Shown here piece after piece: positions 27,568 through 35,302 of a DNA stretch of 64,000 nucleotides. Under the pieces are notes generated by a model, which searched no databases, was not told the DNA's origin, and saw only the letters and a program-made list of their open reading frames with translations. A program made the translations under genes and the position numbers. The stretch lies in contig NZ_LT629784.1 of NCBI RefSeq assembly GCF_900105595.1, forward strand, positions 1,054,001-1,118,000, written 5' to 3'. The DNA comes from Stappia sp. ES.058 (GTDB lineage: Bacteria > Pseudomonadota > Alphaproteobacteria > Rhizobiales > Stappiaceae). Position 1 is the stretch's first letter, and each line of letters opens with the position of its first letter.

Positions 27568-28512
27568 TCACCGCTTCCTCAGGCGCGGATCGGTCACCGC
27601 ATAGGCCATGTCGACGAGGAAGGTCACCACAATGACCGTTGCGACCAGAAGCACGACGACGCTCTTCACCACGATCAGGTCGCGCTGGGTGATCGCCTGA
27701 AAGATCAGCCGCCCCAAGCCCGGCAGATAGAAGACGTTCTCGATGATGATCGTGCCGGCGATCAGGAAGGAGAACTGCAGGCCGAGGATCGTCAGAACGG
27801 GAATGAAGGCGTTGCGCACCGCATGGCGCCACAGGGTCGCGTGACGGGTCAGTCCCTTGGCGCGCGCGGTGCGCACATAGTCCTCATGCAGCGCGTCGAT
27901 CAGCGCGGAGCGCATGACGCGCGCAAGGATGGCCGCCTGCGGCAGGGCGAGTGCGATGGCCGGAAGCACCAGCGCCTGCAACGCCGGAAAGACGCCTGCC
28001 TCCCAGCCCGGAAAGCCACCGGAGGGCGCGATCCTCAGCATGACCGCAAAGACGTAGACCAGCAGCATGGCGAACCAGAAATTGGGGATGGCGATGCCGA
28101 CCTGCGTCAACGCCATGATGCCGCTGTCCTGCCAGCCGCCGCGGTGGCGCGCGGCATGGACGCCGACGGGTATGGCGATCACGGTGGAAAGCGCCAGCGC
28201 GATCAGCGCCAGCGGCAGGGACACGACGGCGCGATCCGCGACCAGTTCGGAGACCGGTACGGAATAGGTGTAGGACGTGCCGAGATCCCCGGTCGCAAAG
28301 CCGCCGATCCAGGCGAGGTAGCGGATCCAGGCCGGCTGGTCGAGGCCGAGCTCTTCGCGCAGCGCGGCGAGCGTGTCGTCCTGCGCGTTCAGCCCGAGCA
28401 TCAGCTGCGCAGGATCGCCCGGCAGGATCTCCAGCACCACGAATACCAGAAGCGTCGCGACGAGAAGCGTCGCAGCGAGGCTGGCGAAACGTTTGGCGGC
28501 ATAGACCAGCAT
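27568..28512 (-). CDS. ABC transporter permease, DppB type
   Basis: A 314-residue permease: N-terminal membrane segment (FASLAATLLVATLLVFVVLEI), LGLNAQDDTLAALREELGLD periplasmic part, the VPVSELVADRAVVSLPLAL loop, the EAA loop YVRTARAKGLTRHATLWRHAV and five further hydrophobic segments. The ATG at 28512 has GGAGACC upstream. It is the first gene of the leftward importer operon as it now stands; upstream are a 239-bp stretch without genes and then an IS element, so its original promoter and binding-protein gene may have been displaced. Confidence 0.9.
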   Translation of the reverse strand: MLVYAAKRFASLAATLLVATLLVFVVLEILPGDPAQLMLGLNAQDDTLAALREELGLDQPAWIRYLAWIGGFATGDLGTSYTYSVPVSELVADRAVVSLPLALIALALSTVIAIPVGVHAARHRGGWQDSGIMALTQVGIAIPNFWFAMLLVYVFAVMLRIAPSGGFPGWEAGVFPALQALVLPAIALALPQAAILARVMRSALIDALHEDYVRTARAKGLTRHATLWRHAVRNAFIPVLTILGLQFSFLIAGTIIIENVFYLPGLGRLIFQAITQRDLIVVKSVVVLLVATVIVVTFLVDMAYAVTDPRLRKR

Positions 28513-28751
28513 CGGGTCTCCGGCGGGAATCTCTCAAGCGTGTCTTGAGGCTATAGAGGAAGGGAGACCCGGGGAAGGGGGGAGGTTGATGCGTAATCTG
28601 AATTTAGCGCTCGCATTTGCTGAGGGGTCTTCCTGATGAATTTGAAACATCTTGGTCCAAAAAAACAATAATGTTCACGAAACCAACTACGTGGTCGGGT
28701 TCTGCGCGGGATGACGTTGCCCCGGTTAGACTCAGGATTTCCTCGATGATC
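28513..28751. other. Gene-free spacer between importer operon and IS element
   Basis: No gene that I can support. The sequence changes near 28585 from GC-rich to mixed composition with an A-run at about 28660-28670. This looks like non-native DNA on the importer side of the IS, perhaps a remnant of an earlier insertion, but I do not recognise it. Confidence 0.4.
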
Positions 28752-28818
28752 TGGAGTAGCCCCCATGAAGTGGTCCACCGAGGGTGATAGGTTATCCCGC
28801 ATTTAGGAGGACCAAAGA

Positions 28819-29238
28819 ATGGCTGGAAAGCGAGACAAGCCCGAGGAGATCGTATCAAAGCTGCGCCAGGTTGAGGTGCTGCAGGGTCAAGGCATGATGA
28901 TTGCGGATGCCCTGCGCCAGATCGCTACGACCCAACAGACCTACTACAGGTGGCGCAAGCAATATGGCGGCATGAAACGTGATCAGCTCAAGCGGCTGAA
29001 GGAGCTGAAGAAAGAGAACCAGCAGCTGCGTCGAGCGGTTTCGGATCTCACCCTGGACAAGTTGATCCTGACAGAAGCTGCGCGGGGAAACTTCGGAGCC
29101 CTTCGCGTCGGCGCAAATGCATCGATCATGTGCGGCAGAGTTTTAGCATATCTGAACGCCGGGCCTGCCGTATCCTGGGACAGCATCGTTCCACGCAACG
29201 CAAGGTTCCGCGTGGCCGGCCGGATGAAGAACAGCTGA
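28819..29238 (+). CDS. IS3-family OrfA (stop codon lost)
   Basis: The first 92 or so residues are a standard OrfA: HTH_Tnp_1 beginning EEIVSKLRQVEVLQGQGM, TTQQTYYRWRKQYGG, and a coiled coil LKRLKELKKENQQLRRAV, ending LILTEAARGNF. In relatives of this element a stop codon follows directly; here GGA stands at 29095-29097, so translation runs about 47 further codons through out-of-frame orfB sequence. ATG 28819 has AGGAGG upstream. OrfA binds the IS ends and contributes the N terminus of the frameshifted OrfAB transposase. Confidence 0.8.
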   Translation: MAGKRDKPEEIVSKLRQVEVLQGQGMMIADALRQIATTQQTYYRWRKQYGGMKRDQLKRLKELKKENQQLRRAVSDLTLDKLILTEAARGNFGALRVGANASIMCGRVLAYLNAGPAVSWDSIVPRNARFRVAGRMKNS

Positions 29239-29944
29239 CCGAAGACATCATCGAACTCGCCCGCCAATATGGACGCTACGGGTTGAGGTGGTCCCGGGTC
29301 TGCTCAACTTGTCCGGCTGGCATGTGAACCACAAGCGGGTCGAACGCATCTGGAAACGCGAAGGGCTGAAGGTTCCACCGAAACATCCGAAGAAGGGCCG
29401 GCTTTGGCTCAATGACGGTTCCTGTATCCGGCTCAGACCGGAACGACCGAACCATGTCTGGTCCTACGACTTCGTGCAGGATCGCACCCATGACGGGCGG
29501 GCTTATCGAACGCTGAACATCATCGACGAGTTCAGCAAGGAGGCCTTGATGATCCAGGTCGATCGCAAGCTCAACTCGATCGACGTGGTCGATGCCCTCA
29601 CCGATCTCTTCATCCTGCGTGGCCCGCCCGAGTTCATCCGCTTGGACAATGGCCCGGAGTTCATCGCCAAGAAGGTTCGCGGCCGGATCGTGGCCGTCGG
29701 CGCCAAGACCGCATATATCGAGCCCGGATCACCATGGGAAAACGGATACATCGAAAGCTTCAACGCCAGGTTCCGCGACCAACTGTTCAATGACGAGATC
29801 TTCTATTTCCTGAAGGAAGCCCGCATCATCATCGAGGAATGGCGGCGACACTACAACACCGTCAGGCCACATAGCGTCTTGGGATACTGTCCACCCGCAC
29901 CGGAAAGCATCGTCCACATGGACCGACAGCCGACCATGCAATAA
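29100..29944 (+). pseudogene. IS3-family OrfB transposase, frameshifted
   Basis: Two pieces of one integrase-like transposase lie in different frames. The first runs from about 29100 (CIDHV, then RQSFSISERRACRILGQ) to about 29283 (QYGRYG); the second resumes from 29288 (LLNLSGWHVNHKRVERIWKR) to 29944. The break falls where intact relatives read YRMVAGLL, and a net loss of about 4 bases would explain it. The rve core in the second piece looks complete: WSYDFVQDRTHDGR (first Asp), LDNGPEF (second Asp) and SPWENGYIESFNARFRDQL (Glu). Confidence 0.85.
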
Positions 29945-30115
29945 CATTCAACCCGAACCACCCTTTGGGGGCTCTCCAATGCCGTGCTTCCCATATTCGA
30001 TGTACGCTTGGGTTTCATGAACTTAGCACAGCGAAATCTGAGAACTCTTTCTGCTGAACCATGCCAATCAATAATTTGCTTTTCCGGAAACGCTCCCGCT
30101 CTTCAACCAAGCCTC

Positions 30116-30496
30116 TCAGCGATTGCCTCTGCGAAGTTCATCCAGCAACCGCTCCGCTGAAACTGCTTCCTGCTCTGTGAAACCTCGTACTTCAAATCGT
30201 CCAATCTGGTAGAGCTCCATCACAAGCACAAATGGACGACGAATTTCACGACATGCCCCAAGTGACAATAGTGCAGCCAACGCGAACAGAGCAATTGTTG
30301 CTCTTGGCGCATTGCTCGCTGCAACGGCACTGACGCTCATACAGATCAAAATCGCAATACCAAAGCCTATTAACTCTGATGAAATGCGTTTCTCCACATG
30401 CGCAAAAACGACAGAGCTTCCTTTTAATACTCTACCGCCGAGGATCAATAGATCTTCTGTTATGTCGAAATCTTCTTTTCGGATGTGTTGTTTCAT
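30116..30496 (-). CDS. Small membrane protein, possibly DUF6232-like
   Basis: A 126-residue protein with a soluble N terminus of short strands (ITEDLLILGGRVLKGSSVVFAHVEKR), two adjacent hydrophobic segments at about residues 43-62 and 67-82, and a soluble C-terminal strand-helix part (FEVRGFTEQEAVSAERLLDEL). This layout resembles the DUF6232 type of sensor-like membrane protein, a weak by-eye match. It starts 5 bp after the next gene's stop, so the two are co-transcribed. It lies in an AT-rich patch beside an IS and is probably acquired. The function is unknown. Confidence 0.6.
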   Translation of the reverse strand: MKQHIRKEDFDITEDLLILGGRVLKGSSVVFAHVEKRISSELIGFGIAILICMSVSAVAASNAPRATIALFALAALLSLGACREIRRPFVLVMELYQIGRFEVRGFTEQEAVSAERLLDELRRGNR

Positions 30497-30501
30497 TTTA
30501 T

Positions 30502-30894
30502 TTAATCAGGATAAGTTATGAATATCATTGGCCTGAAGTTGAGGAAGCTCAAATCGGCGATGTTCAGCAGACTTGGAAAAGACCGATTGATCAGGTACAC
30601 TATCGGATCACCGATACAAATGATGAGTGATCCGATGAAGTTGAACCATAAACCAAGGAGCGGCATGATCGCGCCGAAAATCATTCCTACGAATTGAAGA
30701 AGCAGCGCCAGCGGAAGCGCCGCTACAGCCCAGATAAATGGCCAAGCAATCACCGTGCCCCCGGGTGCAGCGGTCTGGCCGAACGATAAAATAATTGCCC
30801 AGACCAAACCAGCAAAAAAACCTCGAGCCGCTGTCAACTTCAGTGTTGAACCCCAATGCACCCGACCAAGATCAGAAAATGTGAAATCGCTCAT
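30502..30894 (-). CDS. Small multi-spanning membrane protein, unknown
   Basis: A 130-residue protein that I do not recognise. It has three or four hydrophobic segments at about residues 24-40, 48-66, 68-88 and 86-100, then an amphipathic tail (YLINRSFPSLLNIADLSFLNFRP). It is upstream of, and nearly contiguous with, the DUF6232-like gene, and both are read leftward. Codon and base use are clearly AT-richer than in the flanking importer and TRAP genes. With the TerB-like gene 333 bp upstream on the same strand, the three may form one small membrane-associated stress or defence module. Confidence 0.6.
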   Translation of the reverse strand: MSDFTFSDLGRVHWGSTLKLTAARGFFAGLVWAIILSFGQTAAPGGTVIAWPFIWAVAALPLALLLQFVGMIFGAIMPLLGLWFNFIGSLIICIGDPIVYLINRSFPSLLNIADLSFLNFRPMIFITYPD

Positions 30895-31227
30895 GTTCGC
30901 CGCCCTCTATAAGCCATTTTAGTTTTTTAAAGATATGATAGCTAATAACACCAACCCGACCGCATCACTGAAATCCAAAGTGCGATATGCGAATTTTTAC
31001 TTCTGCTTTGATTTCCTTCGAAATAGAGAATTTCGCCGATTCAAATCTAATTAATTCATCAATTCTATTCCTCTGTTTCGGAGAAATTTATAATTTTTAG
31101 TTGGGAGATTTCAATACTCGAACAATATCAAGCTCCTAAATATGAATTGTCACGTGAAAATATTTTTCTTACTCGTAGAAATAAATAAGTACCATCGCTT
31201 CATATCGGCAGAATGCAATAATAAAAG
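30895..31227. other. AT-rich intergenic region
   Basis: No gene that I can support on either strand; stops are dense in all frames. The sequence is strongly AT-rich, unlike the rest of the window, and presumably carries the promoter for the leftward membrane-protein pair. I see no clear terminator for the TerB-like gene. Confidence 0.5.
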
Positions 31228-31671
31228 CTAGACGCCATTCTTCAGAGCAAGGACTTGGATAACGCTCTTCGCATCATCTTCATCGATCCCCAGCTTGCGT
31301 CTGAGGGATTCGATGAGTTGCTCCTCTGCGCTTTCGACTTGACCATCTGCCAATACAAAATCGACGGCTAGGGCGAAAACCGTGCCACTCAGATTGGGTG
31401 GCACATGTGAAGCCGCTTTTTCGGCAAGCGTTTCCCAACCATTTTTTCTCAGGATTGAGAACTGCGCATCGATCATTTTGCGGAAGTCATGAGGCGCCTG
31501 GCTAGAGAAAATAGCATGCCGGTTCACGACGAAGTTGAACGCATCGACTTCCTCATCGGAAATGTCGCCGTCGCTCGCAACGACACTTAGTAGCACGCCG
31601 CTAACCGCCTCATGGATGTTGAAGTCCTTTTCGAGTGGGCTCTTTCCTCCCAAGTTACCGAACAGTCCCAT
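31228..31671 (-). CDS. TerB-like (tellurite-resistance/DnaJ-N-like) protein
   Basis: A 147-residue soluble protein with two TerB-type repeats of acidic helix turns: LLSVVASDGDISDEEVDAF at about residues 27-45 and AVDFVLADGQVESAEEQLIE at about 102-121, followed by RRKLGIDEDDAKSVIQVLA. The paired aspartates after VxxADGxxxxxE are the known metal-binding feature of TerB domains. TerB proteins are linked to membrane-associated tellurite, phage and colicin stress systems. It sits in the AT-rich island with two small membrane-protein genes downstream. The family match is good; the biological role here is open. Confidence 0.75.
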   Translation of the reverse strand: MGLFGNLGGKSPLEKDFNIHEAVSGVLLSVVASDGDISDEEVDAFNFVVNRHAIFSSQAPHDFRKMIDAQFSILRKNGWETLAEKAASHVPPNLSGTVFALAVDFVLADGQVESAEEQLIESLRRKLGIDEDDAKSVIQVLALKNGV

Positions 31672-31950
31672 TTGAAATATTCCTTTTGCGCTGAGACTTT
31701 GCTGCTACCTAGGATAGATATTACAGCATGTTTTCCAGGCAATTGCAACTTGCAGATCGTAGGTTCGAGTGCGATCCCGTAACTGTCGCGAGGTGTGTGA
31801 AACATCTCTGAAATGCCCTCTTAATCTTCATGCGTGCAAGGCGGCGCCGGGCGCATTAGTCTCGGCCTCCCGGGTCGTTCCCTGCTCACCGCTCGGGCGG
31901 GCGGGCGAAACGCACCCATTGACGCAACAAGAAACTCCCCGGGAGGATAC

Positions 31951-32907
31951 ATGAACATCTGGAGCAAGCTGGCCATTGCCGCCTCGGCGCTGGCGCTTCT
32001 GCCGCTGTCGGCCGCCGCCGAAACCCGCATCACCTACAAGTCCGCCTCCGCCGGCTCGTCCTACTACCAGATGGGCGTGCAGATCGCGGAAGCCATCAAG
32101 GCCGGTACGGACGGCGACATCATCGTCACCCTGGAAGAAAGCCAGGGCTCGGTGCAGAACGTCATGGAAGCGGCCGTGCGTCCGGGCAATTACGTCTTCA
32201 CCACGCCGCCGGTTCTCGTTTCGCTCGCCAAGGGCGGCAAGGCGATGTTCGAGGGCAAGGAGAACGCGAAATTCGCCGACATCCGCGCGCTCTTTCCGAT
32301 CCCCTCGCTGACCATGCATTTCGTCGTGCGCGACGACGCGGGCGTCGAGACCTTCGCCGATCTCGCCGGCAAGACCATCCTGCTCGGCAAGGGCAGTTTC
32401 GGCGCGCGCGAGGGCGAGAAATATCTCGACCTTTTCGGGCTGAAGGACAAGGTGACGCTCGCCGACGTGGAACTGTCGAACGCCGGCCCCGCGCTCAAGA
32501 ACGGCCAGATCGACGGCTTCGTCACCGCCGGCTCCTGGCCTGCTCCGAATGTGATCGAGGCGGCCGCCGGAACGGGCGTCTCGATCCTGTCGCTGACGGA
32601 CGAGCAGATCGCCGAGACCAAGCGCACCAAGCTGGTGATTCCGGCCGGAACCTACGCCGGGCAGGGCGAGGACATCGTGACAACGTCGCTTCCCGTCGTC
32701 GCCTTCACGACCGCGGCAATGGATGACGACACCGCCTACGAGTTGACCAAGACCTTCTGGGAGCAGAAGGACAGGATGGGTGCCGATGCGCCCTGGTGGA
32801 ACGGCGTGTCGGAAGCGCTTCTCGCCAACATCACCGGCAAGATCCACCCCGGCGCTCAGCGTTACTATGCCGAGCGCGGCGTCGAGCTGAGCGACGCGCA
32901 GAAGTAA
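31951..32907 (+). CDS. TAXI-family TRAP transporter solute-binding protein
   Basis: A 318-residue periplasmic protein with a signal peptide (residues 1-23, ending SAAA before ETR). The mature start ITYKSASAGSSYYQMGVQIAEAI and SQGSVQNVMEA are characteristic of the TAXI group, as are LADLAGKTILLGKGSFG-type and GPALKNGQIDGFV segments. ATG 31951 has GGGAGG upstream. TAXI proteins deliver carboxylates such as glutamate or 2-oxoglutarate to a fused DctQM permease, encoded next. A hairpin after the stop separates the two genes. Confidence 0.92.
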   Translation: MNIWSKLAIAASALALLPLSAAAETRITYKSASAGSSYYQMGVQIAEAIKAGTDGDIIVTLEESQGSVQNVMEAAVRPGNYVFTTPPVLVSLAKGGKAMFEGKENAKFADIRALFPIPSLTMHFVVRDDAGVETFADLAGKTILLGKGSFGAREGEKYLDLFGLKDKVTLADVELSNAGPALKNGQIDGFVTAGSWPAPNVIEAAAGTGVSILSLTDEQIAETKRTKLVIPAGTYAGQGEDIVTTSLPVVAFTTAAMDDDTAYELTKTFWEQKDRMGADAPWWNGVSEALLANITGKIHPGAQRYYAERGVELSDAQK

Positions 32908-32945
32908 GCGCTTGCGCCTTGCGCGCCGTGCCGATAGGCGAATTG

Positions 32946-32976
32946 ACGGCCCGGGCTTTGTTGTCCGGGCCGTTTG
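32946..32976 (+). terminator. Hairpin between TAXI SBP and TRAP permease
   Basis: ACGGCCCGG and CCGGGCCGT pair perfectly around a 10-base loop, followed by TTGCGTCTTCTT. It lies 38 bp after the binding-protein stop and before the permease start, and probably lowers read-through into the permease. Confidence 0.65.
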
Positions 32977-33045
32977 CGTCTTCTTCCCCGTCTTCGCGCC
33001 GGCCCGGAGCGCCGGTGCGTCGCCCGTCTTTCAGGGATTGATCTC

Positions 33046-34803
33046 ATGTCCGTTTCCGCACGTCTGTTCTGGGCGGCGCTCGGCGCGGTGTCCATCGCGT
33101 TTCACCTGGGGCTGGTGTTCTCGGGCCTGGTGCCGAACCTCGTCAGCCGGCCAGTGCACATGGCGCTCGCGCTCCCCTTCGTGTTGGTGCTGATGGCGAA
33201 GACGCCGGCGCAGCGGACCTCGGGTGCGGCGATTGCGGCGCTCGGGATTGCGGCCTGCCTTTGGGTCGCTTTCAGGGCTGATGCGCTTGGCGATCAATAC
33301 GGCTACCTCGCCGACCCGTTCCAGATGGCGGTGGCGCTGACATTGCTCGCCGTGGTGCTGGAGATGGCGCGCCGCGCCATTGGCTGGCCGCTGCCGCTGG
33401 TTGCGGCCATCGCGCTTGCCTATGCGGTCTGGGGCGCGGCGATCCCCGGCGAGTTCGGCCATCCCGGCCTGCCGATGTCGAGCCTCTTCGGCACGCTGAC
33501 GATTGCCGAGGGCGGCATCTGGGGCAAGCTCACCGGCGTGTCGGTCAATGTGGTGGCGATCTTCGTGATCTTCGGCGCGATCCTGAACGCCGGCGAGGCG
33601 GGACAGGGCTTCATGAATGTCGCGGCCGCCGCCGCCGGACGCCTGCGCGGCGGCGCCGCCAAGGTCTCGGTGCTCTCCTCCGCGCTGTTCGGGTCGATCT
33701 CCGGCTCGGCCTCCGCCAATGTCGCCTCCACCGGCGCGATCACGCTTCCCGCCATGACGCGGCTCGGCTATCCGCGCGCGCTCGCCGGCGCGGTCGAGGC
33801 GGTGGCCTCCTCCGGCGGGCAGATCATGCCGCCGCTGATGGGGGCGGGCGCCTTCGTCATGGTGGAACTGACCGGCACGCCCTATGCCGACATCGTCATG
33901 GCGGCACTGCTTCCGGCTTTCCTCTATTTCTTCGCCGTATGGATCGGCATCAACGCCTTTTCCCTGCGCCATCCGCTCAAGGGGCTGGCCGTGGAGGACC
34001 GGCCGTCGATCCGCGCCGTGCTCATCACCTCGGCGTTTTTTCTGGTGCCCTTCACGGTGCTCCTGTGGGGCATGTTCGTCATCAATGTGACGCCGCAGTA
34101 TGCCGCCTCGCTCGCCATTCTCGCCGGGGCGGTGCTGCTGGCGCTGGACGCCAATCTCACGCTCGACTGGAAACGCACGCTGCATCGGCTGGAAGAGGCC
34201 TGCATCAACGGCGGCAAGCAGATCGGCATGATCGCCGCGATCATCCTGTGCGCCTCGATCATCATCGGCGTGCTCGGCATGACCGGGCTCGGCGTGAAGA
34301 TCACCTCGCTCATTCTCTCCGGTTCCGGCGGGTACCTGTGGCCGGCGCTGCTTCTGACCGCGATTGCCTGTCTGGTGCTCGGCATGGAGGTGCCGACGAC
34401 GGCGGCCTATGTCATCTGCGTCTCGGTCGCCGGACCCGCGCTGATCGCGCTCGGACTTGCGCCGCTGCAGGCGCATCTCTTCGTCTTCTGGTACGCGCTC
34501 TTGTCGACCATCACGCCCCCGGTTTGCGGCGCGGTCTTCATCGCCGCCGGCATGGTCGGGGAGAACTGGCTGAAGGTCGCTCTTGCCGCGATGGCGCTCG
34601 GCCTTGGGCTTTACCTCGTGCCGCTCGGAATGATCGCCAATCCGGCGCTGATCGCGCTCGCCGATACCCCGGCCGCGGCTCTTCTCGCCGCCCTCAAGGC
34701 GGGCGCGGGGCTGGGCGCGATTTCCTTCGGCGTCATCGCACCGCTCAACCCGTTGCTGCGCGCCGGTCTTGTCGCCGGCGGCGGGCTGCTGCTCTTCGTG
34801 TGA
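33046..34803 (+). CDS. TRAP transporter fused permease (DctQM/4TM-12TM)
   Basis: A 585-residue membrane protein with about 16 hydrophobic segments; the first 4 (residues 1-130) match the small DctQ-like part and the rest the DctM large subunit. Recognisable DctM sequence includes GSISGSASANVASTGAITLP, then YPRALAGAVEAVASSGGQIMPPLMGAGAFVM and VPTTAAYVICVSVAGPALI. The ATG at 33046 follows AGGGATTGATCTC; an open frame extends 24 codons further 5' through the hairpin and is not likely used. It works with the TAXI protein upstream as a secondary, sodium-driven importer. Confidence 0.92.
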   Translation: MSVSARLFWAALGAVSIAFHLGLVFSGLVPNLVSRPVHMALALPFVLVLMAKTPAQRTSGAAIAALGIAACLWVAFRADALGDQYGYLADPFQMAVALTLLAVVLEMARRAIGWPLPLVAAIALAYAVWGAAIPGEFGHPGLPMSSLFGTLTIAEGGIWGKLTGVSVNVVAIFVIFGAILNAGEAGQGFMNVAAAAAGRLRGGAAKVSVLSSALFGSISGSASANVASTGAITLPAMTRLGYPRALAGAVEAVASSGGQIMPPLMGAGAFVMVELTGTPYADIVMAALLPAFLYFFAVWIGINAFSLRHPLKGLAVEDRPSIRAVLITSAFFLVPFTVLLWGMFVINVTPQYAASLAILAGAVLLALDANLTLDWKRTLHRLEEACINGGKQIGMIAAIILCASIIIGVLGMTGLGVKITSLILSGSGGYLWPALLLTAIACLVLGMEVPTTAAYVICVSVAGPALIALGLAPLQAHLFVFWYALLSTITPPVCGAVFIAAGMVGENWLKVALAAMALGLGLYLVPLGMIANPALIALADTPAAALLAALKAGAGLGAISFGVIAPLNPLLRAGLVAGGGLLLFV

Positions 34804-34998
34804 GGGGCAGTGACGCTTAGACACGCTCACCTTGCCGATCTCGCGTCGTGCACGGTCCCCGGACCAACGCATCGCCGTCACTTAGGACAAGGGACGGCGC
34901 GAGCCGGAGCTCATTGGCGCCCTCGGCAGGGGCGGGGTGCGGTGCGGTCGGAGATGCAGAGCCTTATTGCAGCGTCCGAGCGCGCTGCAATGTGGATT

Positions 34999-35025
34999 GG
35001 ATCCCCGATCAAGTCGGGGATGACG
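34999..35025 (+). repeat. Intergenic palindromic repeat, copy 1
   Basis: Contains ATCCCCGA-TCAAG-TCGGGGAT, itself a hairpin, and extends to GG on the left and GACG on the right. The identical 27 bp occurs inverted at 35114-35140. This is a repeat type I associate with intergenic regions of marine and rhizobial alphaproteobacteria. Confidence 0.75.
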
Positions 35026-35113
35026 ATGGAGAACAGGGCGGTCTAGGTGGAACCCGCTGCCTATTATGACTTTTCAGCCGTTGCAGGTGGGAACAGTCGC
35101 AACATATCTCAGC

Positions 35114-35140
35114 CGTCATCCCCGACTTGATCGGGGATCC
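35114..35140 (-). repeat. Intergenic palindromic repeat, copy 2 (inverted)
   Basis: The reverse complement of the 34999-35025 copy over 27 bp (core ATCCCCGACTTGATCGGGG). The two copies are 88 bp apart and could form one large cruciform or be remnants of a small non-autonomous element. Confidence 0.75.
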
Positions 35141-35245
35141 ATTGGCGCCCTTAGCGGATGTGGAACGCGTTGCCGCTGGTCAGTCCGGCCTGCGGACGCC
35201 GCGTCTGCCGCGATATGAAGCAGTCCCTGGCCGCACAAACCAAGG

Positions 35246-35270
35246 GAGCGGAGGCTTCTCGCCCCCGCTC
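35246..35270 (-). terminator. Hairpin after the orphan binding-protein gene
   Basis: GAGCGG-A-GGC and GCC-C-CCGCTC pair around TTCTC, about 33 bp past the stop of the leftward gene at 35303; on the minus strand CCCTTGGTTTG follows. A usable but weak U-tract. Confidence 0.5.
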
Positions 35271-35302
35271 TCTGATCGCTCGTCATGCAGGCCGGGCGCC
35301 GT

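Larger units (their letters stand above)
28752..29978 (+). mobile_element. IS3-family insertion sequence, decayed copy
   Basis: About 1227 bp. The left end begins TGGAGTAGCCCCCATGAAG and the right end, read inward on the other strand, begins TGGAGAGCCCCCAAAGGG, giving imperfect terminal inverted repeats; both continue to a similar GTGGT. The interior has an OrfA with a helix-turn-helix and leucine-zipper-like end and an OrfB with an rve integrase core in the -1 frame, the IS3 arrangement. I see no matching target duplication (ATC left, ATG right). OrfA has lost its normal stop and OrfB is frameshifted, so it is probably inactive. Confidence 0.85.
34804..35302. other. Gene-free region with inverted repeats
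   Basis: No gene that I can support in these 499 bp. It carries two copies of a 27-bp sequence in inverted orientation (34999-35025 and 35114-35140) and, on the minus strand, a hairpin after the binding-protein gene at 35303. The start of the region is GC-rich without features. Confidence 0.6.

Noticed and set aside
28551..28802. Leftward 83-codon frame next to the IS left end
   Set aside because: It spans the junction between importer spacer and IS terminal repeat, shows no family pattern and has no ribosome site.
29100..29944. Two separate transposase genes
   Set aside because: The two frames join into one OrfB when a small deletion near 29285 is allowed, and the order of motifs is that of a single IS3 OrfB.
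28748..29982. Target-site duplication of the IS3 copy
   Set aside because: The three bases outside the ends are ATC and ATG; longer flanks do not match either, so I cannot claim a duplication.
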